Shown: positions 32,279 through 40,938 of the stretch, piece by piece
Layout of the letters: the number at the start of each line of letters is the position of its first letter
Position numbering within the stretch: position 1 is the first letter of the stretch
Translations under genes and position numbers: made by a program
The notes under the pieces: model-generated
The model's database searches: none
What the model saw: only the letters and a program-made list of their open reading frames with translations
Told to the model about the DNA's origin: nothing
Assembly: GCF_024298865.1 (NCBI RefSeq)
Contig: NZ_CP101161.1
Coordinates: 2,997,227 to 3,061,226 of the forward strand
DNA length: 64,000 nucleotides
Direction: 5' to 3'
From: Halorarius halobius
GTDB taxonomy: Archaea > Halobacteriota > Halobacteria > Halobacteriales > Haloarculaceae

Positions 32279-32446
32279 TTCCTGTGGGGGTTTTCACCTG
32301 CTGGGACCTGTGACTTCGGAAGGGGAAAATTATCTTTCCTGTATGCCTCACTCACTTTCAATTCCCGAAAGAGTTACGTCGTGAAGCGGAAACGAGCGCG
32401 TTCGGAGAGCGGTACGCTGACGGTGGTGCCCTCACAATGGCCGCAC

Positions 32447-33037
32447 ATGAAGGACGTCACGGACCTCCACGAGGAGTTCGGGGGCGAGCGACTCCCCCCC
32501 GGCCAGCGTGAGACCGAGCGGTTTCCGGTGCTCTCGAAGTCCGGTACGCCGTCGTTCGACCCCGAGGAGTGGACGTTCGACGTGTGGGGCGCTGTCGACG
32601 AGGAACTGTCGCTGTCGTTCGAGGCGTTCACCGACCTGCCCAGCGAGACCCAGCGACAGGACTTCCACTGCGTGACTGGCTGGTCGCGGTTCGACTGCGA
32701 GTTCACCGGCGTCCCGTTCCCGGCGCTCGCTGAGCGGGCCGGCGTCCACGACGACGCGGTCCACGTCATGTTCCACGCGATGGACGGCTACTCGACCGAC
32801 CTGCCGCTCGACGACTGCATGCGGGGCGAGGTGCTGTTCACCTGGGCGCTCGACGGCGAGGAGTTGCCCGCCGACCACGGCGGCCCCCTGCGGGTCGTCA
32901 CGCCCCACCGATACGCGTACAAGGGCGCAAAGTGGGTGAACGGCGTCGAGTTTCTCACCGACTCCGAGCGGGGCTACTGGGAGAAGCGGGGCTACTCGCG
33001 GACCGCGAACCCCTGGAACGAGGAGCGGTACGCGTAG
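32447..33037 (+). CDS. Sulfite oxidase-like molybdopterin oxidoreductase
   Basis: A 196-residue protein with only the Moco-binding domain of the sulfite oxidase family. FHCVTGWSRFD contains the Mo-ligand Cys (C75); GGPLRVVTPHRYAYKGAKWV and RGYWEKRGY are the other family marks. The small size fits the YedY/YuiH-like group that reduces or oxidises small oxyanions or sulfoxides; no heme or membrane partner is adjacent. The start is uncertain: a GTG at 32381 adds 22 Arg/Lys-rich residues and is less likely. Confidence 0.87.
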   Translation: MKDVTDLHEEFGGERLPPGQRETERFPVLSKSGTPSFDPEEWTFDVWGAVDEELSLSFEAFTDLPSETQRQDFHCVTGWSRFDCEFTGVPFPALAERAGVHDDAVHVMFHAMDGYSTDLPLDDCMRGEVLFTWALDGEELPADHGGPLRVVTPHRYAYKGAKWVNGVEFLTDSERGYWEKRGYSRTANPWNEERYA

Positions 33038-33060
33038 GCCACCCGCTCGGGAACGGGACG

Positions 33061-33068
33061 CATAAACC
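33061..33068 (+). promoter_or_regulatory. TATA-like box, menF-menD
   Basis: CATAAACC is centred 27 nt before the ATG at 33091 and selects this start over upstream in-frame codons. Confidence 0.5.
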
Positions 33069-33090
33069 GGAGGCACCCCAAGGGTCGTCA

Positions 33091-34425
33091 ATGGAACCGC
33101 TCGGTGACGAGATGTCGGAGGAGGTCGTCACGCGGGCGACGCCCGTGTCCGCACCGGCACCCCGGAGCGTCCTGCGGGACGCGTCGGCCCCGCGGACGGT
33201 CTGGAGCGCCCCCGACGAACCCACCGTCGTCGGCTCCGGCGCCGCGGCTGTGCTGTCGGCGTCGGGTGCCGGCCGGTTCGATTCGGTTCGCGAGGCCGCC
33301 GCTGACCTGTTTTCGTCGGGCGATGTCCACGCCGGCACGGAGGCGGCCAGACCCCGCCTGTTCGGCGGGTTCGCGTTCCACGACGACCACAGCGGAACCG
33401 ACCCGTGGACGAACTTCCCCGGCGCGCAGTTCGTCCTCCCGCGGGTGCAGGTGACCTACACCGACGACGGCGCGTGGCTGACGGTCAACGCGGTCGCTCC
33501 CGACGGCGGCGCCGAAACCGTCGAGCGCCGTCTGGACGCGGCCCGCGAGGAACTGACGAGCCTCCCGGACCCCGGCCCGGTGTCGGAGCCGCCGGGCGTC
33601 GTCGGCCGGGAGCGCACCACCGCCAAGGACGACTGGCGTGCCACCGTCGAGCGCGTCACGGAGCGCATCCGCGCCGACGAACTCCGGAAGGTAGTGCTGG
33701 CACAGGCGCTCGAGACCCGGCTTCAGGAGACGCTCGCCGTACCCGACCTGCTCGCCCGCCTCGGCGAGACGTACCCCGACTGCTTCCGCTTTCTCGTCGA
33801 ACCTGCGGCGGGGGACGACCGGCCGGCGTTCTTCGGCGCGACCCCCGAGCGTCTGCTCCACCTGCGGGGCCGCACCGTCTCGACGGGCGCGCTCGCGGGG
33901 ACGACCGGCCGCGGCGACACCCCTGCGGAAGACGAGTGGCTCGCCCGGGAACTACTCGACGACGAGAAGAACATCCACGAACACGAAATCGTCGCGGACA
34001 CCATCAGCGACCAGTTGGAGCCGTACGCGTCGAGCGTGTCGACCGGCGAGCGCCGCGTCCGACGACTGGCGACCGTCCAGCATCTGGAGACGCCCATCAC
34101 CGCCGAACTCGCGGCCGACGAGCACGTCCTGACGCTGGTCGAGGCGCTCCATCCGACGCCCGCAGTCGGGGGGTTACCGCCGAAAGCCGCACTCGACACC
34201 ATCCGCGAGACGGAGCCGTTCGACCGCGGCTGGTACGCCGCGCCCGTCGGCTGGTTCGACGCCGCCGGCTACGGCTCCTTCGCCGTCGCGCTCCGGTCGG
34301 CCGTCGCCCACCGCGAGGCGGCCACGCTGTTCGCTGGCGTCGGTATCGTCGCCGACTCCGACCCAGACGCCGAGTGGGACGAGGTCCAACTCAAATACCG
34401 GCCGATACTCGACGAACTCGAATGA
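33091..34425 (+). CDS. menF: Isochorismate synthase
   Basis: A 444-residue chorismate-utilising enzyme that converts chorismate to isochorismate, the first step of menaquinone synthesis. The C-terminal catalytic domain has RADELRKVVLAQ, FFGATPERLL, STGALAGTTGRG, NIHEHEIVADTI (Mg-binding Glu) and EALHPTPAVGG. The TGA overlaps the menD ATG (ATGA), so the first two steps are coupled. Confidence 0.93.
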   Translation: MEPLGDEMSEEVVTRATPVSAPAPRSVLRDASAPRTVWSAPDEPTVVGSGAAAVLSASGAGRFDSVREAAADLFSSGDVHAGTEAARPRLFGGFAFHDDHSGTDPWTNFPGAQFVLPRVQVTYTDDGAWLTVNAVAPDGGAETVERRLDAAREELTSLPDPGPVSEPPGVVGRERTTAKDDWRATVERVTERIRADELRKVVLAQALETRLQETLAVPDLLARLGETYPDCFRFLVEPAAGDDRPAFFGATPERLLHLRGRTVSTGALAGTTGRGDTPAEDEWLARELLDDEKNIHEHEIVADTISDQLEPYASSVSTGERRVRRLATVQHLETPITAELAADEHVLTLVEALHPTPAVGGLPPKAALDTIRETEPFDRGWYAAPVGWFDAAGYGSFAVALRSAVAHREAATLFAGVGIVADSDPDAEWDEVQLKYRPILDELE

Positions 34426-36170
34426 CCGCACCGAACGTCAACACGCTCTGGGGACAGGTGGTCGCCGACGAACTGGCGAAAAACGGCGTCGACGGCGTCG
34501 CTATCGCTCCCGGGTCCCGCTCGACGCCGCTGACCGTCGCGTTCGCCGAGCATCCGGATATAGCCACGTTTTCGCATCTCGACGAGCGGTCGGCGGCGTT
34601 CTTCGCGCTGGGGCGGGCGAAACGCACCGGCACGCCGACGCCGCTGGTCTGTACCTCCGGCACCGCGACGGCCAACTTCCACCCGGCGGTCATCGAGGCG
34701 AGCCAGGCCCGCGTGCCGATGCTCCTGCTGACGGCCGACCGGCCACCGGAACTACAGGACAGCGGAGCCAACCAGACCGTCGACCAGGAGAAACTGTACG
34801 GCGATGCCGTCCGACAGTACCGGAAACTGCCGGAGCCAGAGGCCGCCGACCGGAAGCTCCGGAGCCTCCGAACGGCGCTATCGCGGGCCGTGGCCACCTC
34901 GCGGGGGACGCCGGCCGGGCCGGTCCACCTGGACTGCCCGTTCCGCAAACCCCTGGAGCCCACCGTCGACACGTCGGAGGTGCCCGACGGCTGGGAGCGG
35001 GACCATCCGCTCGCGGCCGAAGGACGGGACGGGCCGTTCGTCCGCACGACGCGGGGCGAGCCGACGCTCACCGACGGGGAGCTCGACTCGGTTGCCGCGA
35101 CAGTCGCGGCCGCCGACCGTGGCCTCATCGTCTGTGGCCCGGTCGATACCCCCCGTCCGGAGCGGGACGCGCTCCACGCACTCGTGGCGGCGACGGGGTT
35201 CCCCGTGCTCGCGGACCCCGTCTCCCGGTTCCGGTTCGGTCCACACACCGCCGACCTGCCCATCCTCGGCGGCTACGACGGCTGGCTCCCCGCACTCGAC
35301 GACCCGCCGGACGTCGTAATCCGGTTCGGCAACTCCCCCACGTCGAAACGGCTCCGGAACTGGCTCGGGGAGGCGGACGCCCGCCAGTTCGTCGTCGACC
35401 CGGCTGGCGGCTGGCGGGAGGCGGAGTTCCGGGCGACGGACCTCCTGGTCGCGGACCCCGCGCGTCTGGCGCGGGACCTGGCGGCGAAGGTCGACCGTCG
35501 AGGGACGGCGTACGCGGACCGACTCGCGGCGCTGGAAGCCGACTACTGGGACTATCTCGGGGACGCCGACGCGTTCTTCGAGGGCCGCCTCGTGGGCGAG
35601 GTAGCCGCGCTCGCGCCCGACCCGTCGACCGTGTTCGTCTCCAACTCGATGCCGGTCCGGGACCTCGACCGGTTCGGACGGCCGCGCGAGGCGGACCTGA
35701 CGGTGCTGGCGAACCGCGGCGCGTCGGGCATCGACGGCATCACGTCGACGGCGCTCGGCGCCGGGAGCGCAACCGACGACCCGCTCGTCCTCGTGACCGG
35801 TGACCTGGCGTACTATCACGACATGAACGGCCTGCTCGCGGTCGGTCGGTGTGGCGTCGACGCCACTATCGTCCTCGTGAACAACGACGGCGGCGGCATC
35901 TTCCATCTGCTCCCCATCGAGGGCCACGAGACGTTCGAGGGGCAGTTCCGAACCCCTCACGGCCTCGATTTCGCGCCGAGTGGAGAGCTCTACGGGCTAG
36001 AGTTTGCGCGGACGCCGACCCGCGAGGCGTTCCGCGAGGCGTTCGCCGACAGCGTCGACCGCGAGGGCACCCAGGTCATCGAGGTGCCGTTCGACTCGGC
36101 GGCGAGTCACGCCGACCGCGAGCGCCTCGACAAGCGGGTCGAGCGCGAACTAGGCGCGCTGGAACAGTAG
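34422..36170 (+). CDS. menD: SEPHCHC synthase (menaquinone biosynthesis)
   Basis: A 582-residue ThDP enzyme that joins isochorismate with 2-oxoglutarate. N-terminal IAPGSRSTPLTVAFAEH and DERSAAFFALGRAK (activating Glu), CTSGTATANFHPAVIEA, and C-terminal GDLAYYHDMNGLLA with VNNDGGGIFHLLP are MenD signatures. The ATG at 34422 overlaps menF; a much longer in-frame extension into menF is Arg-rich and spurious. The end overlaps the convergent J-domain gene by 21 bp. Confidence 0.95.
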   Translation: MTAPNVNTLWGQVVADELAKNGVDGVAIAPGSRSTPLTVAFAEHPDIATFSHLDERSAAFFALGRAKRTGTPTPLVCTSGTATANFHPAVIEASQARVPMLLLTADRPPELQDSGANQTVDQEKLYGDAVRQYRKLPEPEAADRKLRSLRTALSRAVATSRGTPAGPVHLDCPFRKPLEPTVDTSEVPDGWERDHPLAAEGRDGPFVRTTRGEPTLTDGELDSVAATVAAADRGLIVCGPVDTPRPERDALHALVAATGFPVLADPVSRFRFGPHTADLPILGGYDGWLPALDDPPDVVIRFGNSPTSKRLRNWLGEADARQFVVDPAGGWREAEFRATDLLVADPARLARDLAAKVDRRGTAYADRLAALEADYWDYLGDADAFFEGRLVGEVAALAPDPSTVFVSNSMPVRDLDRFGRPREADLTVLANRGASGIDGITSTALGAGSATDDPLVLVTGDLAYYHDMNGLLAVGRCGVDATIVLVNNDGGGIFHLLPIEGHETFEGQFRTPHGLDFAPSGELYGLEFARTPTREAFREAFADSVDREGTQVIEVPFDSAASHADRERLDKRVERELGALEQ

Positions 36171-36953
36171 GTTCGCGGCCGCGATGGCGAACGGAATCCA
36201 GCAGAACGCCCAGACGACTGTCCCGAGGATAGACAGCAGACCGACCCCGGCTATCGACAGCGCGACCGGCGCTAACAGCGTCCACCCACCGAACACGAGG
36301 ACGCCCGCTTCCGGGACCGACAGAAGCGTCACCGTCAGCGCGAGCGCACAGAGTCCCAGCAGAACGTTGACGAACACCGGGAAGGCCGGCAGGAACGCAC
36401 TCCCGACGAGCACGGGGTACAGCGCCAGTGCGACGACCGCGAAGCCGATGCGTTCGGTCGTGAATCGGATGCCCCGGTGGGTGGCGGGCGATACGCGGTA
36501 GCCGTCCTCGCCGCCGTCTGCCCCCGGCCGATACCAGGAGGTGCTCCGGTTCTCGGCGGCGTGGTCGCGGTCGAACCGGGTCTCGTACTCGCGCCACCAC
36601 TCCTCGGTACCGCCGTGGCCGTCGGTGCGGGCCTCCGAGTCGGCCGTCGCTGTGTGGCCCTCGCCGGCGTCGTGCCCGCCGCGGCCGGGGTCGGTGGCGG
36701 CGGTTGCCTCGTGTGACCCGACCGGTGCGTCACCGACGAACGCCGCGTGGCCGAGACGGTCGTAGCGGGCCCGTTCGTCCGGGTCGGTCAGCACCTCCCG
36801 GGCCCGGCGGACCGCCTGGAATCGCTCGGCGGCGTCGGGTGCGTCCGAGCGGTCGGGATGTGTCTCCTTCGCCCGCTCGCGAAACGCCGCCTCGATGTCC
36901 GCTCTGGACGCGTCCGGCGACACGCCGAGCAGTTCGTAGTACGACTCCCCCAC
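36150..36953 (-). CDS. J-domain membrane protein
   Basis: A 267-residue protein with an N-terminal J domain (YYELLGVSPDASRADIEAAF, HPD at 32-34), an acidic/Gly/His linker (about 75-160) and about four membrane helices (from 168 to the end). The HPD motif should stimulate DnaK ATPase, here at the inner face of the membrane. Zinc and substrate domains of DnaJ are absent. It lies against the men genes, overlapping the menD end, and has its own TATA box. Confidence 0.87.
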   Translation of the reverse strand: MGESYYELLGVSPDASRADIEAAFRERAKETHPDRSDAPDAAERFQAVRRAREVLTDPDERARYDRLGHAAFVGDAPVGSHEATAATDPGRGGHDAGEGHTATADSEARTDGHGGTEEWWREYETRFDRDHAAENRSTSWYRPGADGGEDGYRVSPATHRGIRFTTERIGFAVVALALYPVLVGSAFLPAFPVFVNVLLGLCALALTVTLLSVPEAGVLVFGGWTLLAPVALSIAGVGLLSILGTVVWAFCWIPFAIAAANLLFQRA

Positions 36954-36977
36954 TACGCGGCGTTTCGGCGCTCCATG

Positions 36978-36985
36978 GCAAAAAG
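36978..36985 (-). promoter_or_regulatory. TATA-like box, J-domain gene
   Basis: CTTTTTGC on the minus strand is centred 29 nt before the ATG at 36953. Confidence 0.5.
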
Positions 36986-37195
36986 TCTCGCACGGTTTTG
37001 GCCGCCGTGGCGGTCCACGCCACTGAGCCCGCGTCGTCTCCCTCCGCAGGCGCTCGTCGTCGGGCCGCTTCAGTCCTCCAGCCGTGGCCAGTTGTACCGG
37101 TTCCTACTCGCGGTCGAGCGCATCGCCGAGGCCCACCAGCGGATGGGCCGAGGCGCCGGACGCCGGAACCGGCCGGCCAGCGGTGGTGTTAACTG

Positions 37196-37786
37196 TCAAG
37201 CGCCCTCCTCGAGTCGTTCGTAGCGGTCGGTGAACTTCGCTTCGCAGGAGGAACAACAGAAGTGGTAGGCCTCTCCCCCGAGACGCGTCGACGTCCCCTC
37301 GGCGGTGACGGTGTTGCCACATTCGGCACACTCCAGTGCGAACTCGCCGCCGCCGACGCTGGGCGTCCAGCGGACGTCGTCGACGAGCGTCACGTCGAGC
37401 GACTCGACCGTCGCGTCGCCGAGTCGCTCGGCCACCCAGTCGCGGACCCGGCCCTCCGGCACGCGAGCGAGCGCCGTCACCGTCCCGTCGGCGGCCGTGA
37501 ACACGTGTTCGACTGCCTCCGTCGTGGCGAGCGTCTCCCGGACCGACCCCGCCTCCCCGGGGCCGATGGTCGCCTCGATGAGCACCGGAACGCCGCCCCG
37601 GAGGGTCGACCGGTCGACGTCGACCGTGAACCGCCTGATGACGCCCGCTTCGCGGAGCCGTGTCACGCGGTCCGAGACCGCTGGCCCCGAGAGCCCCACC
37701 TCCTCGCCGATGGCCGAGAACGGACGGCGCGCGTCCTCGGCCAGCAGTTCGAGGATGCGCATGTCCGTGTCGTCGAGGTTCTCCAT
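37196..37786 (-). CDS. Lrp/AsnC regulator with C-terminal TRASH domain
   Basis: A 196-residue regulator. Residues about 5-55 are an AsnC-type winged helix (DDTDMRILELLAEDARRPFS), 60-140 an Lrp-like effector/dimer domain, and 148-190 a TRASH metal-binding domain with C153, C156, C177/C178 and C181. In Halobacterium salinarum the AsnC-TRASH protein VNG1179C controls a copper ATPase gene; this protein has the same architecture. The present window holds a copper ATPase at 4.5-6.9 kb and two halocyanins as possible targets. It is divergent from menB. Confidence 0.9.
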   Translation of the reverse strand: MENLDDTDMRILELLAEDARRPFSAIGEEVGLSGPAVSDRVTRLREAGVIRRFTVDVDRSTLRGGVPVLIEATIGPGEAGSVRETLATTEAVEHVFTAADGTVTALARVPEGRVRDWVAERLGDATVESLDVTLVDDVRWTPSVGGGEFALECAECGNTVTAEGTSTRLGGEAYHFCCSSCEAKFTDRYERLEEGA

Positions 37787-37833
37787 ACCGGCCCTCGCCG
37801 CCCCACCCGGAAGACTCCATCGGGACCCGCCAC

Positions 37834-37841
37834 CGTTTTGC
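37834..37841 (+). promoter_or_regulatory. TATA-like box, menB
   Basis: CGTTTTGC is centred 26 nt before the ATG at 37864 and selects that start. Confidence 0.45.
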
Positions 37842-37863
37842 TCCGGCCACCCGCAGGCGAGGT

Positions 37864-38763
37864 ATGGTCTCGGACATCTTCGACGCCGACGCGTGGCGAC
37901 CCGTCGACGGGGTCGACTTTCGCGACATCACCTACCACCGAGCGACGGACGTCGGCGCGGTCCGCATCGCGTTCGACCGACCCGAGGTGCGCAACGCCTT
38001 CCGGCCCGAGACGGTCGACGAACTGTACGACGCACTCGACCACGCGAAACGCCAGACGGACGTGGGCTGTGTGTTCATCACCGGGAACGGTCCGTCGGAG
38101 AAAGACGGCGGCTGGGCGTTCTGCTCGGGCGGGGACCAGCGCATCCGGGGTGAAGCCGGCTACGAGTACCGGGACGACGAGGGGAGACCGGGACAGGGCG
38201 AACACAGCGCCCCGCGCCTCCACATCCTCGAAGTCCAGCGGCTCATCCGCCACATGCCCAAGCCCGTCGTCGCGGTCGTGCCTGGGTGGGCCGTCGGCGG
38301 CGGCCACTCGCTACACGTCGTCTGCGACATGACGCTCGCCTCGGCCGACCACGCGAAGTTCCTCCAGACCGACCCGGACGTGGGGTCCTACGACGCGGGA
38401 TTCGGGAGCGCGTACCTCGCACACCAGGTCGGCCAGAAGAAGGCCCGCGAGGTGTTCTTCCTCGGAAAGACGTACTCCGCCGAGGAAGCCGAGGAGATGG
38501 GGATGGTCAACGAGGCGGTCCCCCACGAGGAACTGGAGGAGCGCGCGCTAGAGTGGGCCGAGGAGATTATGAGCAAGTCGCCGACGGCGATGCGGATGCT
38601 GAAGTACGCGTTCAACATGGACACCGACGGTCTGGTCGGCCAGCAGGTGTTCGCCGGCGAGGCGACGCGACTCGGCTACATGACCGACGAGGCACAGGAG
38701 GGCCGTGACGCGTTCAACGAAGGGCGAGAGCCCGACTTTAGCGAGTTCCCCTGGCACTACTAA
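37864..38763 (+). CDS. menB: 1,4-dihydroxy-2-naphthoyl-CoA synthase
   Basis: A 299-residue crotonase-fold enzyme that closes the naphthoquinone ring from o-succinylbenzoyl-CoA. WAVGGGHSLHVVCDMTLAS is the oxyanion region, PDVGSYDAGFGSAYLA carries the Ser/Asp catalytic pair of MenB, and the end EFSEFPWHY-like tail (DFSEFPWHY) is characteristic. The 20-residue stretch after VDFRDITYH also fits MenB. It has its own TATA-like box and stands between the two other men groups. Confidence 0.95.
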   Translation: MVSDIFDADAWRPVDGVDFRDITYHRATDVGAVRIAFDRPEVRNAFRPETVDELYDALDHAKRQTDVGCVFITGNGPSEKDGGWAFCSGGDQRIRGEAGYEYRDDEGRPGQGEHSAPRLHILEVQRLIRHMPKPVVAVVPGWAVGGGHSLHVVCDMTLASADHAKFLQTDPDVGSYDAGFGSAYLAHQVGQKKAREVFFLGKTYSAEEAEEMGMVNEAVPHEELEERALEWAEEIMSKSPTAMRMLKYAFNMDTDGLVGQQVFAGEATRLGYMTDEAQEGRDAFNEGREPDFSEFPWHY

Positions 38764-38944
38764 TCCACGTTCTGGACGACCCGGAATGCGCGCCGAGCGC
38801 CCCCCGAAGGTTCAAGTAGGGGAACGCGACCACACGTCCCATCACCTGAACGCCGCGGCGATGGGTCACGGCAGTTGCGCGGGCCGCCCATCGTGGCCAC
38901 TGGGACGCTCCCACGGCCCGTCTGCTTGCCCCCGAACCACCACC

Positions 38945-38952
38945 GCTTAGGC
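38945..38952 (+). promoter_or_regulatory. TATA-like box, menA-menC-menE
   Basis: GCTTAGGC is centred 26 nt before the ATG at 38975. The 211-bp gap before menA also holds CGATGGG/CCCATCG arms (38859-38893), perhaps the menB terminator. Confidence 0.4.
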
Positions 38953-38974
38953 CCCGCCGTCCCAACTGCGAGCA

Positions 38975-39940
38975 ATGAGCGACACGGCGAACGTCTCGAA
39001 GACGAAGGCGTGGGTGATGGCCGCGCGGCCCCAGACGCTTCCGGCCGGAGCGTCGCCGGTCGTCGTCGGGACGGGGTTGGCCGTCCACGACGGCGTCTTC
39101 GCGGCTTTGCCCGCGCTGGCGGCGCTGGTCGGCGCGCTCCTCCTCCAGATAGGGACGAATTTCGCCAACGACTACTACGACGCGGTGCGGGGCGCTGACA
39201 CCGAGGACCGCGAGGGGTTCACTCGGGTCACTGCTGGCGGAATCATCGACCCGCGGCGGGTCAAGCAGGCGATGTACGCCACCTTCGGCCTCGCTGTCCT
39301 GCTCGGCACCTACCTCGTGTACGTCGGCGGGCCGGTCATCGTCGTCGTCGGCCTCTCGTCGGTCGCGGCCGGCATCGCCTACACCGGCGGCCCCGCGCCG
39401 TACGGCTACCGTGGTCTCGGTGACCTGTTCGTGTTCGTCTTCTTCGGACTCGTCGCAGTGACGGGCACGTACTACGTCCAGGCGGCCGCCGCCGTCAGCG
39501 GCTTGCCTGCCGTCGACGCACTCCTCGCACTCGTCCCGCTCGACGCCGTGGTCGCAGCACTCCCGGCAGCCGGTCTCTCGACGGCCATCCTCGTCGTCAA
39601 CAACATCAGGGACATCGAGACGGACCGCGCGGCCGGGAAGCGGACGCTCGCCGTGATACTCGGATACGGCCCCTCGCGCGTCGAGTTCCTGCTTCTCGTC
39701 GGGATGGCGTACGTCGTCCCCCTCGTGTTCGCGCTTGCGGACGGGTACACGACCTATGCCCTTCTGCCACTGCTCACGCTACCGCTTGCCGTCCGCGTCA
39801 CCCGGACCGTCCTGACCGAACGGGACGGCTCGGCGCTCAACCCGGCGCTCGAACGGACCGGCCAGTTGCTGTTCGCCCACAGCGTGCTGTTCGCCGTCGG
39901 CTTGGCTATCGACTACGGCCACCCGCTCCTGCCGGCATGA
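38975..39940 (+). CDS. menA: 1,4-dihydroxy-2-naphthoate polyprenyltransferase
   Basis: A 321-residue UbiA-family integral membrane protein with about eight or nine helices. IGTNFANDYYDAVRGAD and NNIRDIETDRAAGKRTLAV are the two Asp-rich Mg-prenyl-diphosphate motifs. It attaches the isoprenoid chain to 1,4-dihydroxy-2-naphthoate, giving demethylmenaquinone. The stop overlaps menC by four bases. Confidence 0.94.
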   Translation: MSDTANVSKTKAWVMAARPQTLPAGASPVVVGTGLAVHDGVFAALPALAALVGALLLQIGTNFANDYYDAVRGADTEDREGFTRVTAGGIIDPRRVKQAMYATFGLAVLLGTYLVYVGGPVIVVVGLSSVAAGIAYTGGPAPYGYRGLGDLFVFVFFGLVAVTGTYYVQAAAAVSGLPAVDALLALVPLDAVVAALPAAGLSTAILVVNNIRDIETDRAAGKRTLAVILGYGPSRVEFLLLVGMAYVVPLVFALADGYTTYALLPLLTLPLAVRVTRTVLTERDGSALNPALERTGQLLFAHSVLFAVGLAIDYGHPLLPA

Positions 39941-40938
39941 ACGTCGACTACTTCTCGCTCCCGCTTTCGAGTCCCCTCGCCACCGCCGACGGCGACATCA
40001 CCGACCGGACGGGCTATCTGGTCACCGTCGACGACCCGGCACCCGGAATCGGAGAGGCGACGCCGTTGCCGGGGTGGACCGAATCGCTGGAGAGTTGTGA
40101 GGCCGCGCTCCGGGACGCCGACCCGAACGACCTCGACGCGCTCCCGCCCGCGGCGCGCCACGGCGTCGCGCTGGCGCTCCTCGACGCGGAGGCGCGCCAC
40201 GAAGGCGTTCCACTCTACCAGCATCTCGGTACCGGGCGGACGGTAGAGACGGTGCCGGTGAACGCAACCGTCGGCGACGCCGACGACGAGACGACCGCAC
40301 GACGGGTCGAACGCGCCGCCGAAGCGGGGTTCCCGGCGGTGAAGCTGAAAGTCGGCGCACGGTCGTTAGACGCGGACCTGAGCCGAATCGCCGCCGCCCG
40401 CGACGCCGCCCCCGACGTGGAACTGCGTGCCGATGCCAACGGCGCCTGGTCCGTCCCGGAGGCCGAACGCGCGTTCGATGGACTCGCCGCCCACGGAGTG
40501 AGCTACGTCGAACAGCCGCTCGATTCGGCGGACCTCGAAGGCCACGCGGCGCTCCGTGGCCGTGGCGTGGACGTCGCCCTCGACGAGGCGCTGTGCGAAC
40601 ACGGCCTCGATGCCGTGTTGACCGCGGGTGCCGCCGACGTGCTCGTGTTGAAACCGATGGTCCTCGGCGGCCCCGACATCGCCGTCGAGACGGCGGTCCT
40701 GGCACGCGGCGCGGGCATCGACCCCGTGGTGACGACGACGATAGACGGCGCTTTCGCGCGCGCCGCCGCGGTCCACGTCGCCGCGGCGGTTCCGGACGTC
40801 CGCCCCTGCGGGCTGGCGACCGGCGACCGCATCCGCACGGATTTCATCGACGACCCCGCTCCCGTGCGGAACGGGTTCGCCGACGTGCCACAGAAAGAGG
40901 GAAATACCGCCGCCACATCACCGGCGGACTATGCGTGA
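39937..40938 (+). CDS. menC: o-Succinylbenzoate synthase
   Basis: A 333-residue enolase-superfamily enzyme. FPAVKLKVGA is the KxK catalytic motif; metal ligands are in RADANGAW, EQPL and DEAL. It dehydrates SHCHC to o-succinylbenzoate. The start overlaps the menA stop (ATGA), and its final codons overlap menE by eight bases, so menA, menC and menE form one message. Confidence 0.92.
   Translation: MNVDYFSLPLSSPLATADGDITDRTGYLVTVDDPAPGIGEATPLPGWTESLESCEAALRDADPNDLDALPPAARHGVALALLDAEARHEGVPLYQHLGTGRTVETVPVNATVGDADDETTARRVERAAEAGFPAVKLKVGARSLDADLSRIAAARDAAPDVELRADANGAWSVPEAERAFDGLAAHGVSYVEQPLDSADLEGHAALRGRGVDVALDEALCEHGLDAVLTAGAADVLVLKPMVLGGPDIAVETAVLARGAGIDPVVTTTIDGAFARAAAVHVAAAVPDVRPCGLATGDRIRTDFIDDPAPVRNGFADVPQKEGNTAATSPADYA

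Noticed and set aside
33405-34421. Long in-frame extension of menD
   Set aside because: It runs inside menF in another frame with Arg-rich composition. MenD signatures begin directly after the ATG at 34422.
37070-37123. 17-residue ORF (MRSTASRNRYNWPRLED) between the J-domain and AsnC-TRASH genes
   Set aside because: Too short, no promoter or ribosome site at proper spacing and no credible upstream start in frame.
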